Shown piece after piece: positions 1 to 8,745 of a DNA stretch of 64,000 nucleotides. A program made the position numbers and the translations under genes. The stretch is from assembly GCF_000426665.1 (NCBI RefSeq), contig NZ_AUFU01000008.1, forward strand, positions 1 to 64,000, read 5' to 3'. Each line of letters begins with the position of its first letter. Position 1 is the stretch's first letter. The DNA comes from Centipeda artemidis DSM 19719 (lineage in GTDB: Bacteria; Bacillota; Negativicutes; Selenomonadales; Selenomonadaceae). Below the pieces are notes generated by a model, which was not told where the DNA came from, did not search any database, and saw nothing but the letters and a program-made list of their open reading frames with translations.

Positions 1-55
1 AAACTACGAAAATGTGCATAAAGGGAGTATTTTCATTGGCATAAAGTCAGTGTTT

Positions 56-262
56 TCAAGGTCTGTGGAACGTTTTTGATGTGCGAAGTTTGAGTACACT
101 AAGTTCAATTACTTTATCCTCACTCAACAAGTCAGAATGAATAATTTTATTGCATATTTCCTGAATTTCCCAGTCATACTCATCCGGAGGCGCTGATGGG
201 AAAAATCTCATTGGATCCCACGAATCAATATTATATTTTACAACTTCATATACTATTTCCAT
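56..262 (-). CDS. Short DUF1871-like protein, possibly C-terminally truncated
   Basis: A 68-residue reading frame starting at ATG 262. Its N-terminal half carries the pattern WDP (residues 15-17) followed by PPDEYDWEIQEI (residues 25-36), which resembles the small DUF1871 family of unknown function found in Firmicutes. Family members are, as I recall, somewhat longer, and the last 20 residues here do not follow the family pattern, so the gene may have lost its end by frameshift. Base composition is clearly more AT-rich than the neighbouring mutS2 operon. It lies downstream of mutS2 on the same strand with a 56-base gap and has only a weak ribosome binding site. Family assignment is from memory of the motif; function unknown. 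Confidence 0.5.
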   Translation of the reverse strand: MEIVYEVVKYNIDSWDPMRFFPSAPPDEYDWEIQEICNKIIHSDLLSEDKVIELSVLKLRTSKTFHRP

Positions 263-318
263 AATAAGAATTCTTTCACTGCACAGATGTCAACAAACCA
301 TATACTCAATGCCACTGC

Positions 319-2676
319 TCATTTCAGCTCCGCAACGCTTGCACCACTTCCACCTTCGGAAATATCAGCAAAAGCAACGGATAAAACGGATGGATGACGC
401 TTCAAATAATCCTGTATGCCAAGGCGCAAGGCACCCGTCCCTTTGCCGTGAATGATCAGGATTTTTGAAAGTCCTGCAAAGACCGCATCGTCAATAAATT
501 TGCCAAGGGTGAGTTCCGCTTCGGATACGGTCATGCCGCGCACATCGATCTGCGAGTGTACCCGCGCCGCTTTTTGAGAGATTCCTCCCGTGAAGCCGAC
601 TTTTTCGGTGCGGTGTTTTTTCTTTTTTCGTGAAACGAACGTGCATTCATCCGTTTTGACGACGGTACGCAGTGCGCCGATTTGAACGGTGAGCTCCTTC
701 CCCTGGATGGCGAGGACGGTGCCCTCCTGTGCCAGCCGCGTGATATGGACAATATCTCCGGGCTCGATCTCGCCCGCGTGGATCTTTTGCCCGACTTTCG
801 CGGCAGAGGGATGTCGCTGCGGCATATAGGCTTCGGTCAGACGCTCGCGCGCTTCTTGGATCGCCTTGCGGCGCTCTTTCACGCCGTGATCATCAAACTG
901 CTGCTTGAGCTTTTTGATTGTCTCTTCCGCGCTCCGCCTCGCCTCGCGTACAATGCTGTTCGCCTCTTCGCGCGCCTTGTGTAGGAGCTCTCTATGCGCC
1001 CGGATAAACTTGTCGCGTTCCGTGCGCAGCTGCTCCTCCATGGCGGATATTTTCTGTGCGCGTGTACGCAGTTCGGTTTGACGGGTCTCGTACACGCGCT
1101 TTTCCTGCTCAAGCTCGTTGACGACCGTCTCGAACCGCACGTGATCTTCGTCGATATACCGCTGTGCACGCGCTACGATAGCGTCGGCAAGTCCGAGCCG
1201 ACGGCTGATCGAAAACGCGTTGCTCGCGCCCGGCGTGCCGATCAAGAGACGATAGGTGGGACGCAGTGTCCCCGTATCAAATTCGACGCTGGCATTCATA
1301 ACGCCCTGTCTGCCGTAAGCATATGTCTTGAGCGCGGCGTAATGCGTCGTTGCAATCACACTGATGCGGCGCTGTAAAAGATGCTCGATGATACTGCGCG
1401 CTAACGCTGCGCCTTCGCCGGGATCCGTCCCCGCGCCCACTTCGTCTAATAGGACGAGATCGGCGCTCTCCGCCTTTTGCAGAATCCGCACGATATTTTT
1501 CGTGTGTGCCGAAAACGTAGAGAGACTTTGCTCTATGCTCTGCTCGTCTCCGATATCCGCATAGATGCTTCCGTACACGGGGAGTTCCGCCCCCGACGCG
1601 GTTGGGAGAAAGCAGCCGGACTGCGCCATGAGCGCCAAAATACCGAGCGTTTTCATGCTGACGGTTTTCCCGCCGGTATTGGGTCCCGTAATCAACAGCA
1701 CGGAAAAATCTCGTCCCAGTTCAATATCGATGGGGACGACGCGGTCTTTCGGGAGCAGTGGATGCCGCGCCCTTTGCAGTCGAACGTATCCGGCACGATT
1801 GAACGTCGGCGCATAGGCTTCCATATCGCGGGATAGTCCGGCGCGCGCAAAAATGAGATCAATGTCTGCCAATATCGTGCAGTTTTCGGATAAAATATCT
1901 GCGGCGCGTGCAATTTCCTGCGATAGCTGCTGCAAAATACGCCGTATTTCCTGCTCTCTCGCGAGTTCCATTTGACGCACGGTGTTATTGAGTTCTACGG
2001 TCGCCAGCGGCTCGACAAAGAGCGTTGCGCCGCTTGCGGATCGATCGTGAATGACGCCGGGAAATTGCGCACGGTACTCCTGCTTGACAGGGATAACGTA
2101 GCGTTCGGCACGAACGGTGACAATTGCATCTTGAAAGCATTTTTGATATGCCGCGTCGTGCAGAATCGCGGAGAGCCGTTCTTTCACACGGTTTTGTGCG
2201 GAAAGCATCTCTCGCGTCACACGCCGAAGTTCCGGACTCGCGTCGTCACGGAAATTTCCGTGCTCGTCAATGGTATTCTGCAAGTGTTTTTCGAGCATCC
2301 CTAGGATTTCGATCCGTACGCTTTTCTCTTTCAAAAGAGGAAGTGACAGTTCCGCATCGCGGAAGAAATACTTGACGTTTCTCATGCCCTGCATCGTGCT
2401 CATGATCTCGCGCAGCTCTTCAACTTCGAGGATAGAGCCAAGCGTGGCTTTTTGCAGTGTGCGGCGCAGGTCGTAGATGCCGCCAAAGGGCGGCGACTGC
2501 ATTTGCAGGACACTCACAGCCTCCGCAGTCTCCGCGTGCAGTCGCAGAACCGTATCGAAATCGGGTGCGGGAGTCATCGTGCGGCACAGTTCTTTCCCCC
2601 GCATAGAGGACGCGAACGATGCCAGTCGATCTTTAATTTTTTCGTATTCTAAAACCTTGAACGCCTCAGAGTCCAT
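319..2676 (-). CDS. mutS2: Endonuclease MutS2 (Smr-domain MutS homologue)
   Basis: A 785-residue protein of normal MutS2 length. Residues about 325-340 hold the Walker A motif GPNTGGKTVSMKT, followed by Walker B LVLLDEVGAGTDPGEGAAL; the N-terminal part is the MutS core/clamp region and a long charged coiled coil separates it from the end. The C-terminal 80 residues form an Smr domain with IDVRGMTVSEAE and HGKGTGALR, the nuclease signature. MutS2 proteins lack the mismatch-reading domain and are linked to suppression of recombination and to rescue of collided ribosomes. Start ATG 2676 has GAGGTAGG just upstream. It is the last gene of the operon starting at smc, 16 bases behind the U32 gene. 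Confidence 0.96.
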   Translation of the reverse strand: MDSEAFKVLEYEKIKDRLASFASSMRGKELCRTMTPAPDFDTVLRLHAETAEAVSVLQMQSPPFGGIYDLRRTLQKATLGSILEVEELREIMSTMQGMRNVKYFFRDAELSLPLLKEKSVRIEILGMLEKHLQNTIDEHGNFRDDASPELRRVTREMLSAQNRVKERLSAILHDAAYQKCFQDAIVTVRAERYVIPVKQEYRAQFPGVIHDRSASGATLFVEPLATVELNNTVRQMELAREQEIRRILQQLSQEIARAADILSENCTILADIDLIFARAGLSRDMEAYAPTFNRAGYVRLQRARHPLLPKDRVVPIDIELGRDFSVLLITGPNTGGKTVSMKTLGILALMAQSGCFLPTASGAELPVYGSIYADIGDEQSIEQSLSTFSAHTKNIVRILQKAESADLVLLDEVGAGTDPGEGAALARSIIEHLLQRRISVIATTHYAALKTYAYGRQGVMNASVEFDTGTLRPTYRLLIGTPGASNAFSISRRLGLADAIVARAQRYIDEDHVRFETVVNELEQEKRVYETRQTELRTRAQKISAMEEQLRTERDKFIRAHRELLHKAREEANSIVREARRSAEETIKKLKQQFDDHGVKERRKAIQEARERLTEAYMPQRHPSAAKVGQKIHAGEIEPGDIVHITRLAQEGTVLAIQGKELTVQIGALRTVVKTDECTFVSRKKKKHRTEKVGFTGGISQKAARVHSQIDVRGMTVSEAELTLGKFIDDAVFAGLSKILIIHGKGTGALRLGIQDYLKRHPSVLSVAFADISEGGSGASVAELK

Positions 2677-2692
2677 GATCCTACCTCAAAAA

Positions 2693-5218
2693 TTACAAAA
2701 TACCGCGGGAATAATGCCCGCGTGTGATATTGCCGCCCTCCTGTATACGCAGCATACGCTCCGCTTCCGCGCTGAGCGGGAGCGACATGCGCAGGGCATT
2801 TTTGTAAGCGGCAACCGTCTTGCGAAGCTCATCTATTGTCATACCGCGCCCCTCGATTCGAATGCACGAAATGCCGCTGTGCATCAAACGCGCGGCATAC
2901 GGAAGCAGTGACAGCGTCTTAGCGTTGCATATATGCATACGGCAGAATTGATCAGTCTCTATCGGGAAATCAATACCTTTGCGATCACGCAGGAAATACT
3001 TTTCCCTTCGGCAGGGATGTGAACATGTACCGCCGTTTAAGCCCCCGAGAAAGCTGCCGACAGCACAATACTCCGAGATCATGAGCGGCAGTCTGCCGTG
3101 CGCCAATACGGTCAGCGGAAGTACACTGCGCCCTGCCATACGCGAAATCTGCTTTGCATTCAGCTCCGGTGAGAGTGTCGCCTCGGAAAATCCATAGGAA
3201 TGCAGAAACTCCATGGTCATCGTATTATAGGAGATCATAGAGTAATCTGCATGAAGAGGAACTGAAAGATATGATCGCGCCAAATACGCCATGCCAATAT
3301 GATGCACGTGAAGCGCGTCGGGCGGCTCTGTACGGAACGATGTCAGGAGACGCACGATCTCCGCCTCTTCCGCCGCACGGACAATGCGCGGCGTATTGAA
3401 GTCGATGCGAACGCCGCGCTCTTTTGCACAGTTCCACGCCGCTCGATAATCCTCGGCACGCAGGTGAATACCGTCATAGTTTTCTCCGCCGTAGAGAATA
3501 CCGTCTGCCCCTGCGTCTATAGCCGCCTTTAACGTCTCTATGTCATCCACCGCCGCCATGAGCGGCGCAGGCTTCGGCGCAGGAGCGGGGCTACCGGTCG
3601 GCATGTGCCAATCTTTTTTTGGCAGTGAGCCGCGCCTTGCCCGCTCGAAAGATACGATGCGCTGCTGCGCTAACGCGGCGATCGCTTCTCTGCGCACGTT
3701 GTTCAGTTCGCTGACGGGCATCATCAGCCCGTCCTCTATATCGTATACCAAGTGCGCTATCGTGAAAGCCGTTGCTCCGAGCCGATTGATCTGCTTTTCT
3801 ACAGTTTCCTCCGTGAGCGGTCGATTCTTTGCCGGCTCTGCGATATACTCGGTCTCTGCCCGAACGGTATTACCTCTATCGTCCGTAAACGCAAGGCGCA
3901 GCGGCTTCCCTATCCGTGCCTCAACGTGCGCGCAGACGGGGATTTTTTTACGCGCATCCTCCTCATAAGAACGGCGGGCTTCATCCATTAGAGCCTTGTC
4001 ATAGACCTTGAACACGGCGTCGCTCATGTGAACCTTTCCCTTGATTTCAAAGGATACGGTTGCTCCTGCTTGGGCATGGTCGATGCTCTTCCCTCGACTC
4101 GTATAGAGCGAGGAAATATCCGCGCCGATATGTTCGCCGTTCGTCCCCCACACATCGACTTGGTCACCGACGGACAGAGGTCTTGTTAATTTGACCGTTA
4201 GCATTCCCGTTTTACTTGCATACGCAGTGACTCGACCGATACGCAGCCCGCGATTGTTGGGACGCCGATCACTCATCATATACTTTCCGGGACGTTTCTC
4301 CAAATACGCCGTCGTAAAATCACGATTGAACACCTGCGCCAATCGGTCGCGATCCCCCTCGTCAACGGGCGGCTTTTCCATATCAATATGGCTGTCGATT
4401 GCTTTACGGTAAGCGCGCACAATCGTCGCGACGTATTCGGGACGCTTCATGCGCCCTTCTATTTTGAGAGAATCAACACCGGCGTCCATCAACTGCGGGA
4501 TCAAGTCGATCGTATTGAGGTCACGCGGAGACAGCAAAAAATCTCCCGCCGTATCGCCGAGGACATCATGTCCCCGGCGATCCACGAGCGTATATGGAAG
4601 CCGGCAGGGCTGCGCGCACCTGCCGCGATTCCCGCTGCGCCCGCCGATCATACTGCTCATCAGGCACTGCCCGGAATAACATACGCAGAGCGCGCCGTGT
4701 ACAAAACATTCGATTTCTATGCGGCTGTGCGCGCAAATAGAACGAATTTCTTTGAGAGAAAGTTCACGCGAGAGTACAACGCGAGAAAATCCCAGCTCCT
4801 CTAACGCCTGCACACCGGAAATATGATGCACAGTCATCTGTGTGCTCGCGTGCAGGGGAAGATTCGGAACGGTAGCCCGCGCGAGTTTTGCCGCGCCAAG
4901 ATCCTGCAAGAGAACGGCATCCGCACCTGCCTCATAGAGGAACTGCAAATAACTCCTGAGTTTTGGCAACTCGTCGTTATCGATGATCGTATTGACGGCG
5001 ACATGTACACTGACATTCCTGAGATGAGCATATCGGATCAGTTCCGCGAGCGTATCGTTATCGAAATTAGATGCATAAGCACGCGCGCCAAACATCTTCC
5101 CCGCGAGATAAACCGCATTTGCGCCGTTTTCCACAGCAGCAAAAAAAGACTCCTTGCTTCCTGCCGGAGCAAGCAATTCTACCAAGTGTGTCACACTCCA
5201 AAAATACGTCGTCCGCAT
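2693..5218 (-). CDS. Large two-domain U32 family peptidase (RlhA/TrhP-type)
   Basis: An 841-residue protein. The N-terminal half opens with LVELLAPAGSKESFFAAV and contains the U32 signature CFVHGALCVCYSGQCLMSS with further cysteines (RGRCAQPC). A second U32-like TIM-barrel half starts near residue 560 (DIETLKAAIDAGADGILYGG) and has its own cysteine cluster (GGTCSHPCRREKYFL). Characterised relatives (RlhA, TrhP, YrrN/YrrO) hydroxylate rRNA or tRNA pyrimidines with prephenate and an iron-sulfur cluster rather than act as peptidases, so RNA modification is the likelier role. ATG 5218 lacks a good ribosome site; a TTG at 5185 behind GGAG would give the usual family N-terminus. It follows scpB with an 18-base gap. 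Confidence 0.9.
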   Translation of the reverse strand: MRTTYFWSVTHLVELLAPAGSKESFFAAVENGANAVYLAGKMFGARAYASNFDNDTLAELIRYAHLRNVSVHVAVNTIIDNDELPKLRSYLQFLYEAGADAVLLQDLGAAKLARATVPNLPLHASTQMTVHHISGVQALEELGFSRVVLSRELSLKEIRSICAHSRIEIECFVHGALCVCYSGQCLMSSMIGGRSGNRGRCAQPCRLPYTLVDRRGHDVLGDTAGDFLLSPRDLNTIDLIPQLMDAGVDSLKIEGRMKRPEYVATIVRAYRKAIDSHIDMEKPPVDEGDRDRLAQVFNRDFTTAYLEKRPGKYMMSDRRPNNRGLRIGRVTAYASKTGMLTVKLTRPLSVGDQVDVWGTNGEHIGADISSLYTSRGKSIDHAQAGATVSFEIKGKVHMSDAVFKVYDKALMDEARRSYEEDARKKIPVCAHVEARIGKPLRLAFTDDRGNTVRAETEYIAEPAKNRPLTEETVEKQINRLGATAFTIAHLVYDIEDGLMMPVSELNNVRREAIAALAQQRIVSFERARRGSLPKKDWHMPTGSPAPAPKPAPLMAAVDDIETLKAAIDAGADGILYGGENYDGIHLRAEDYRAAWNCAKERGVRIDFNTPRIVRAAEEAEIVRLLTSFRTEPPDALHVHHIGMAYLARSYLSVPLHADYSMISYNTMTMEFLHSYGFSEATLSPELNAKQISRMAGRSVLPLTVLAHGRLPLMISEYCAVGSFLGGLNGGTCSHPCRREKYFLRDRKGIDFPIETDQFCRMHICNAKTLSLLPYAARLMHSGISCIRIEGRGMTIDELRKTVAAYKNALRMSLPLSAEAERMLRIQEGGNITRGHYSRGIL

Positions 5219-5236
5219 CTATTTGACCGAACAACA

Positions 5237-5845
5237 TCATTCCTCAATGGCATCGCTCTCGTCAATGAAGGCGGATGTCGTCTGCAATTCTTCAAACAGT
5301 CGGAGCTGATCGTTATCAAGTGTATCCTTCAACTCATCCGCCGTCGGAAGCGCAGGCAAATCCTCTAACCGCTCCAAACCAAAGGCGCGCAAAAATAGCT
5401 CCGTCGTTCCGTAGAGGATTGGGCGTCCGACGACCTGCTTTCGCCCCGTTTCACAGATCAGCTCCAGCTCTAAGAGGCGCGCAATAGAGCGCTCTGCCCG
5501 CACACCTCGGATATACTCCACTTCCTGTTTCGTAATGGGCTGTTTGTAGGCGATGATAGAGAGCGTTTCCATCGCGGCAGTGGACAGCGTTGGCCGCACA
5601 ACGTCCGATAGTTTTTGCACTGCGGAAAATGCCGCCGGATGCGTGACGAGCTGATATCCCCCGGCGGATCTGCGCAAGGAAATACCGCTGCCGCGTTCAC
5701 GCAGGCTACTCTCCAATGCAGTCAGCAGTTCTTGTACGCTCCACTCAGGCGTTTCGATGATTTCGGCAAGTTTCTGCACGGAGAGCGGCGTCCCTGAGGC
5801 AAAGAGAATCGCCTCCAATATCGCTTTTTGGCTAAGAGACTCCAA
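5237..5845 (-). CDS. scpB: Segregation and condensation protein B
   Basis: A 202-residue ScpB of typical size, made of two winged-helix domains. The pattern ETLSIIAYKQPITKQEVEYIRGV at residues near 95-115 is the hallmark of the family, followed by LLELELICETGRKQVVGRPILYGTT. ScpB dimerises and binds ScpA to form the non-SMC part of the Smc-ScpAB condensin, which acts on the nucleoid. The start ATG 5845 overlaps the end of scpA by 14 bases, so translation is probably coupled. Having smc in the same operon (8746-12309) supports the role directly. Confidence 0.96.
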   Translation of the reverse strand: MESLSQKAILEAILFASGTPLSVQKLAEIIETPEWSVQELLTALESSLRERGSGISLRRSAGGYQLVTHPAAFSAVQKLSDVVRPTLSTAAMETLSIIAYKQPITKQEVEYIRGVRAERSIARLLELELICETGRKQVVGRPILYGTTELFLRAFGLERLEDLPALPTADELKDTLDNDQLRLFEELQTTSAFIDESDAIEE

Positions 5846-6560
5846 CTGCCGCCTCCTTCATCACAATCTGTATGTCGTCATATAGCCGGTCTTGGTACAC
5901 AATGACGGTCTGCATTTTCGTCAGTTCCAAGAGTGCTAAAAAAGCCGCCAAGAGCTCTTCGCGTGTGCCCGTAGGAAAGGCGTTCCGCAAGGCGATTCTT
6001 CCGCGGTGCTCTGTAAGAAGTTCCAGTATATCCGTCATCTTATCCCGGACACGATATTCTTCCGCGGCGATCACGACGGTCGGTATCGTAATTTCTCGAT
6101 GCATACGCCGCAGCGTGCAAAAAATCTTCATCAGCACATCTGCCGATAGATTTTCGGGTGCTGACCGCTGCGCGGGAAGAGATGTCGGCGGACGTTCTAC
6201 ATAGCCGTTTTGCCCTTCCACCATCGCATACAGCGTCGGCGTAATCTCCTTGAATCGTCTGTACTCGAGCAGGCGAAGCACGAGCTCCATGCGAGGGTCC
6301 TCGTCCGGCGACGTCTCCGCATCGGTTTTGGGAAGCATCATGCGCGACTTAATCCGCAGCAACGTTGCCGCCATCACCAAGAACTCACTGGCAAATTCAA
6401 TGTCGAATTCATATGCCGCATCAATATATGCAAGGTACTGTTTTGTCAGCTCGGCAATCGGAATATCGTAGAGATCGATCTTATTCTTTTCAATCAAATG
6501 CATCAAAAGATCCATAGGACCTTCGAACGTCTCCAATTTTACAAGATAATTTGACGCCAT
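5832..6560 (-). CDS. scpA: Segregation and condensation protein A (kleisin)
   Basis: A 242-residue ScpA. The N-terminus YLVKLETFEGPMDLLMHLIEKNKIDLYDIPIAE is the conserved Smc-neck-binding region, SEFLVMAATLLRIKSRMMLP follows near residues 77-96, and the C-terminal winged helix (residues about 190-230, including FLALLELTKMQTVIVYQ) would contact the other Smc head. It is the kleisin bridging the two Smc heads. An in-frame GTG at 6569 would overlap the stop of the upstream protease gene; I prefer ATG 6560, which gives the usual family start. Overlaps scpB by 14 bases. Confidence 0.96.
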   Translation of the reverse strand: MASNYLVKLETFEGPMDLLMHLIEKNKIDLYDIPIAELTKQYLAYIDAAYEFDIEFASEFLVMAATLLRIKSRMMLPKTDAETSPDEDPRMELVLRLLEYRRFKEITPTLYAMVEGQNGYVERPPTSLPAQRSAPENLSADVLMKIFCTLRRMHREITIPTVVIAAEEYRVRDKMTDILELLTEHRGRIALRNAFPTGTREELLAAFLALLELTKMQTVIVYQDRLYDDIQIVMKEAAVGVS

Positions 6561-6568
6561 AATCCACA

Positions 6569-7198
6569 CTAAAATACAAGTATGCCCGCAAGCGCTTTAT
6601 AAATGGCATACACGAATTGGAACATCGGCATGAGAACGACGCCGAGCACAGGCGTCGCAATAAATACAATCATAATGAGGATACTGTACCGCTCCAGCGC
6701 CTGATAGCGATAGGCGAGATCCGCCGGCAAGAGGTTCCGCAGAATGTGTGATCCGTCGAGCGGCGGGATCGGCAGGATATTAAACACGGCGAAGTTGACG
6801 TTATAGATGAAGATCATCTGTATGATGCTGAAGGTAATCGCCGAGACGTCTATGTTGTGATAGCGAATAAAATACAACATATAAAAAGCGATAAATCCCA
6901 GCAGAAGATTCATCGCAGGTCCCGCGAGCGATACGATAATATCGTCCCGCTTTGGATTGCGAAAATTGACCGGATTGATCATCACGGGCTTTGCCCATCC
7001 GAACCGTACGAGAAAGAGCATGATCAGTCCAATCGGATCGATATGCGCCCTCGGGTCAATGGTCAAGCGCCCCATTAACCGCGGTGTGAAATCACCTAGG
7101 GATACGGCGGCACGCGCGTGCGCGTACTCATGGAACGTCATGGCTATGATAAGTCCCGGAATGCCGAGCAGCATTTCGGTAAAATTAAATCCGAACAT
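6569..7198 (-). CDS. Site-2 protease family membrane zinc metalloprotease (M50)
   Basis: A 209-residue polytopic membrane protein. The zinc motif HEYAH (residues 24-28) lies in the first transmembrane segment and the third ligand motif NILPIPPLDGSHIL lies near residues 140-153, the standard M50 arrangement of the short YwhC/Rv-type site-2 proteases, which lack a PDZ domain. About five to six hydrophobic segments are visible. Short M50 enzymes of this type are common beside scpAB and ftsY-type genes, but their substrates are mostly unknown. ATG 7198 is preceded by AGGAGATATTT. It sits 12 bases behind the Nudix gene in the smc operon. Confidence 0.9.
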   Translation of the reverse strand: MFGFNFTEMLLGIPGLIIAMTFHEYAHARAAVSLGDFTPRLMGRLTIDPRAHIDPIGLIMLFLVRFGWAKPVMINPVNFRNPKRDDIIVSLAGPAMNLLLGFIAFYMLYFIRYHNIDVSAITFSIIQMIFIYNVNFAVFNILPIPPLDGSHILRNLLPADLAYRYQALERYSILIMIVFIATPVLGVVLMPMFQFVYAIYKALAGILVF

Positions 7199-7210
7199 AA
7201 ATATCTCCTA

Positions 7211-7759
7211 TCAATCAGTCCCGAATCGCTCTGCCGCCATCATTAAGGAGATGATGGTCTTGGAGTCGATAATCTCCCCCTTTTTTATCAGTTCGAGCGC
7301 ACGCGAAAACGGCATTTGCACGACGTTGACAAATTCGTCCGCATCCGTGTGCTGCACGCCGGAGGACAGACCTCGTGCGGCATAGAGATGAATATACTCG
7401 TTGGAGAATCCGACCGTGGTCGCAATCGTCGTCAATTTCTCGTAGGTCTTTGCCGTGTATCCGGTCTCTTCCGAGAGCTCCCGGCGCGCGCAGTGCAGCG
7501 GATCCTCACCGTCGGCGTCGAGCTTTCCTGCCGGCACCTCGAGCGTCATCGCACTGATCGGGTAGCGGTACTGCCGCACCAAAATAACGTCGCCGTTCGG
7601 CAAGATCGGCAGTACGGCAGCAGCCCCCGGATGTATGATCCACTCCCGTACGGCGTCTTTGCCGTTCGGGAGCCGTACGGTATCGCGCCGGACATGCAGC
7701 AGTGTGCCGTCAAAGATTTTTTCACAGGCGAGTTTCGTTTCAACAAGATCTTCGTACAT
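7211..7759 (-). CDS. Nudix hydrolase, ADP-ribose pyrophosphatase type
   Basis: A 182-residue Nudix protein. The Nudix box reads AGKLDADGEDPLHCARRELSEETGY (given here in parts: G at the start, RRELSEETGY at the catalytic helix), with EVPAGK immediately before it as in the NudF/ADP-ribose pyrophosphatase branch. The substrate is probably ADP-ribose or a related nucleotide sugar, giving ribose-5-phosphate and AMP. Two further in-frame ATGs lie upstream (7765 and 7777); 7759 has AAGGGA at the best distance. It lies between ftsY and the M50 protease, 23 bases behind ftsY, as a housecleaning gene with no obvious link to chromosome segregation. Confidence 0.9.
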   Translation of the reverse strand: MYEDLVETKLACEKIFDGTLLHVRRDTVRLPNGKDAVREWIIHPGAAAVLPILPNGDVILVRQYRYPISAMTLEVPAGKLDADGEDPLHCARRELSEETGYTAKTYEKLTTIATTVGFSNEYIHLYAARGLSSGVQHTDADEFVNVVQMPFSRALELIKKGEIIDSKTIISLMMAAERFGTD

Positions 7760-7782
7760 AATCATGTTCCCTTTCATCTGCG

Positions 7783-8721
7783 TTACGATGATACGTCCTC
7801 ATCTTCCTTTTTCAGGAACAGCGCGCTCACGAAGTCCTCCGCGCGGAACGGACGCAGATCGTCAACTCCTTCTCCGACGCCGATCCACTTTATTGGAATG
7901 GAAAGCTGTGATTTGATACCGATGGTTACGCCGCCCTTTGCCGTGCCGTCCAATTTCGTCAGCACAACGCCTGAGACCGGCGCCGCCTTGGTAAACAGCT
8001 CCGCCTGACTGATGGCGTTCTGCCCCGTCCCCGCATCGAGTACGAGCAGCGTCTCATGCGGCGCGCCCGGAATCTCGCGCCCGATGACACGGTATATTTT
8101 CTCGAGCTCCTGCATAAGGTTGGATTTTGTTTGCAAACGTCCCGCCGTGTCTACGATCACGATGTCGACGCCGCGCGCCTTTGCCGCCTGCATCGCGTCG
8201 AATACGACCGCAGCGGGGTCGGAGCCCTCCGCATGTTTGACCACCTGCGCGTTCGTGCGGTTCCCCCAAATCTCCAACTGGTCGATCGCCGCCGCACGGA
8301 AGGTGTCCGCAGCAGCCAAAAGAACAGCCTTCCCCTGCCGTCTATAATATGCACTCAATTTGCCGATGGTCGTTGTCTTGCCGACGCCGTTGGTTCCGAC
8401 TACAAGTAGCACTGTCGGTCCCTGCGCCGCCATCCGGAACGTATCGTCGCCTTCTTCCAGGATGCGTACAATCTCTTTCTCCAGGAACGGAATCAGGTCT
8501 TCGGGACTCCGAATCTCTTTCTGTTTAATCCCCTTTCGCACGGCGGCAATCAGCGTTTCCGTCGTCTTTACGCCGACATCCGCCATGAGCAGCGTCTCCT
8601 CGAGCTCGTCAATGAGATCGTCGTCAATGTCCGCATAACCGATGATGAGCCGTTCTATATTGTGGGTGAGATTTTCTCGGGTCTTGCTGAGCCCTTTTTT
8701 GAGTCGATCAAAAAATCCCAT
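7783..8721 (-). CDS. ftsY: Signal recognition particle receptor FtsY
   Basis: A 312-residue SRP GTPase lacking the long acidic N-terminal extension of E. coli FtsY, as usual in Firmicutes. Visible motifs in order are the N-domain four-helix region, G1 GTNGVGKTTTIGKLSAYY, the DTFRAAAIDQLEIW switch, G3 DTAGRLQTKSNLM, G4 TKLDGTAKGG and the closing GVGEGVDDLRPF. It receives ribosome-nascent chain-SRP complexes at the membrane and hands them to SecYEG. It starts 24 bases behind smc, an ordering (smc-ftsY) widely seen in Firmicutes. Confidence 0.97.
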   Translation of the reverse strand: MGFFDRLKKGLSKTRENLTHNIERLIIGYADIDDDLIDELEETLLMADVGVKTTETLIAAVRKGIKQKEIRSPEDLIPFLEKEIVRILEEGDDTFRMAAQGPTVLLVVGTNGVGKTTTIGKLSAYYRRQGKAVLLAAADTFRAAAIDQLEIWGNRTNAQVVKHAEGSDPAAVVFDAMQAAKARGVDIVIVDTAGRLQTKSNLMQELEKIYRVIGREIPGAPHETLLVLDAGTGQNAISQAELFTKAAPVSGVVLTKLDGTAKGGVTIGIKSQLSIPIKWIGVGEGVDDLRPFRAEDFVSALFLKKEDEDVSS

Positions 8722-8745
8722 GCCTGCTCCTTTATTTCTAAAAAC

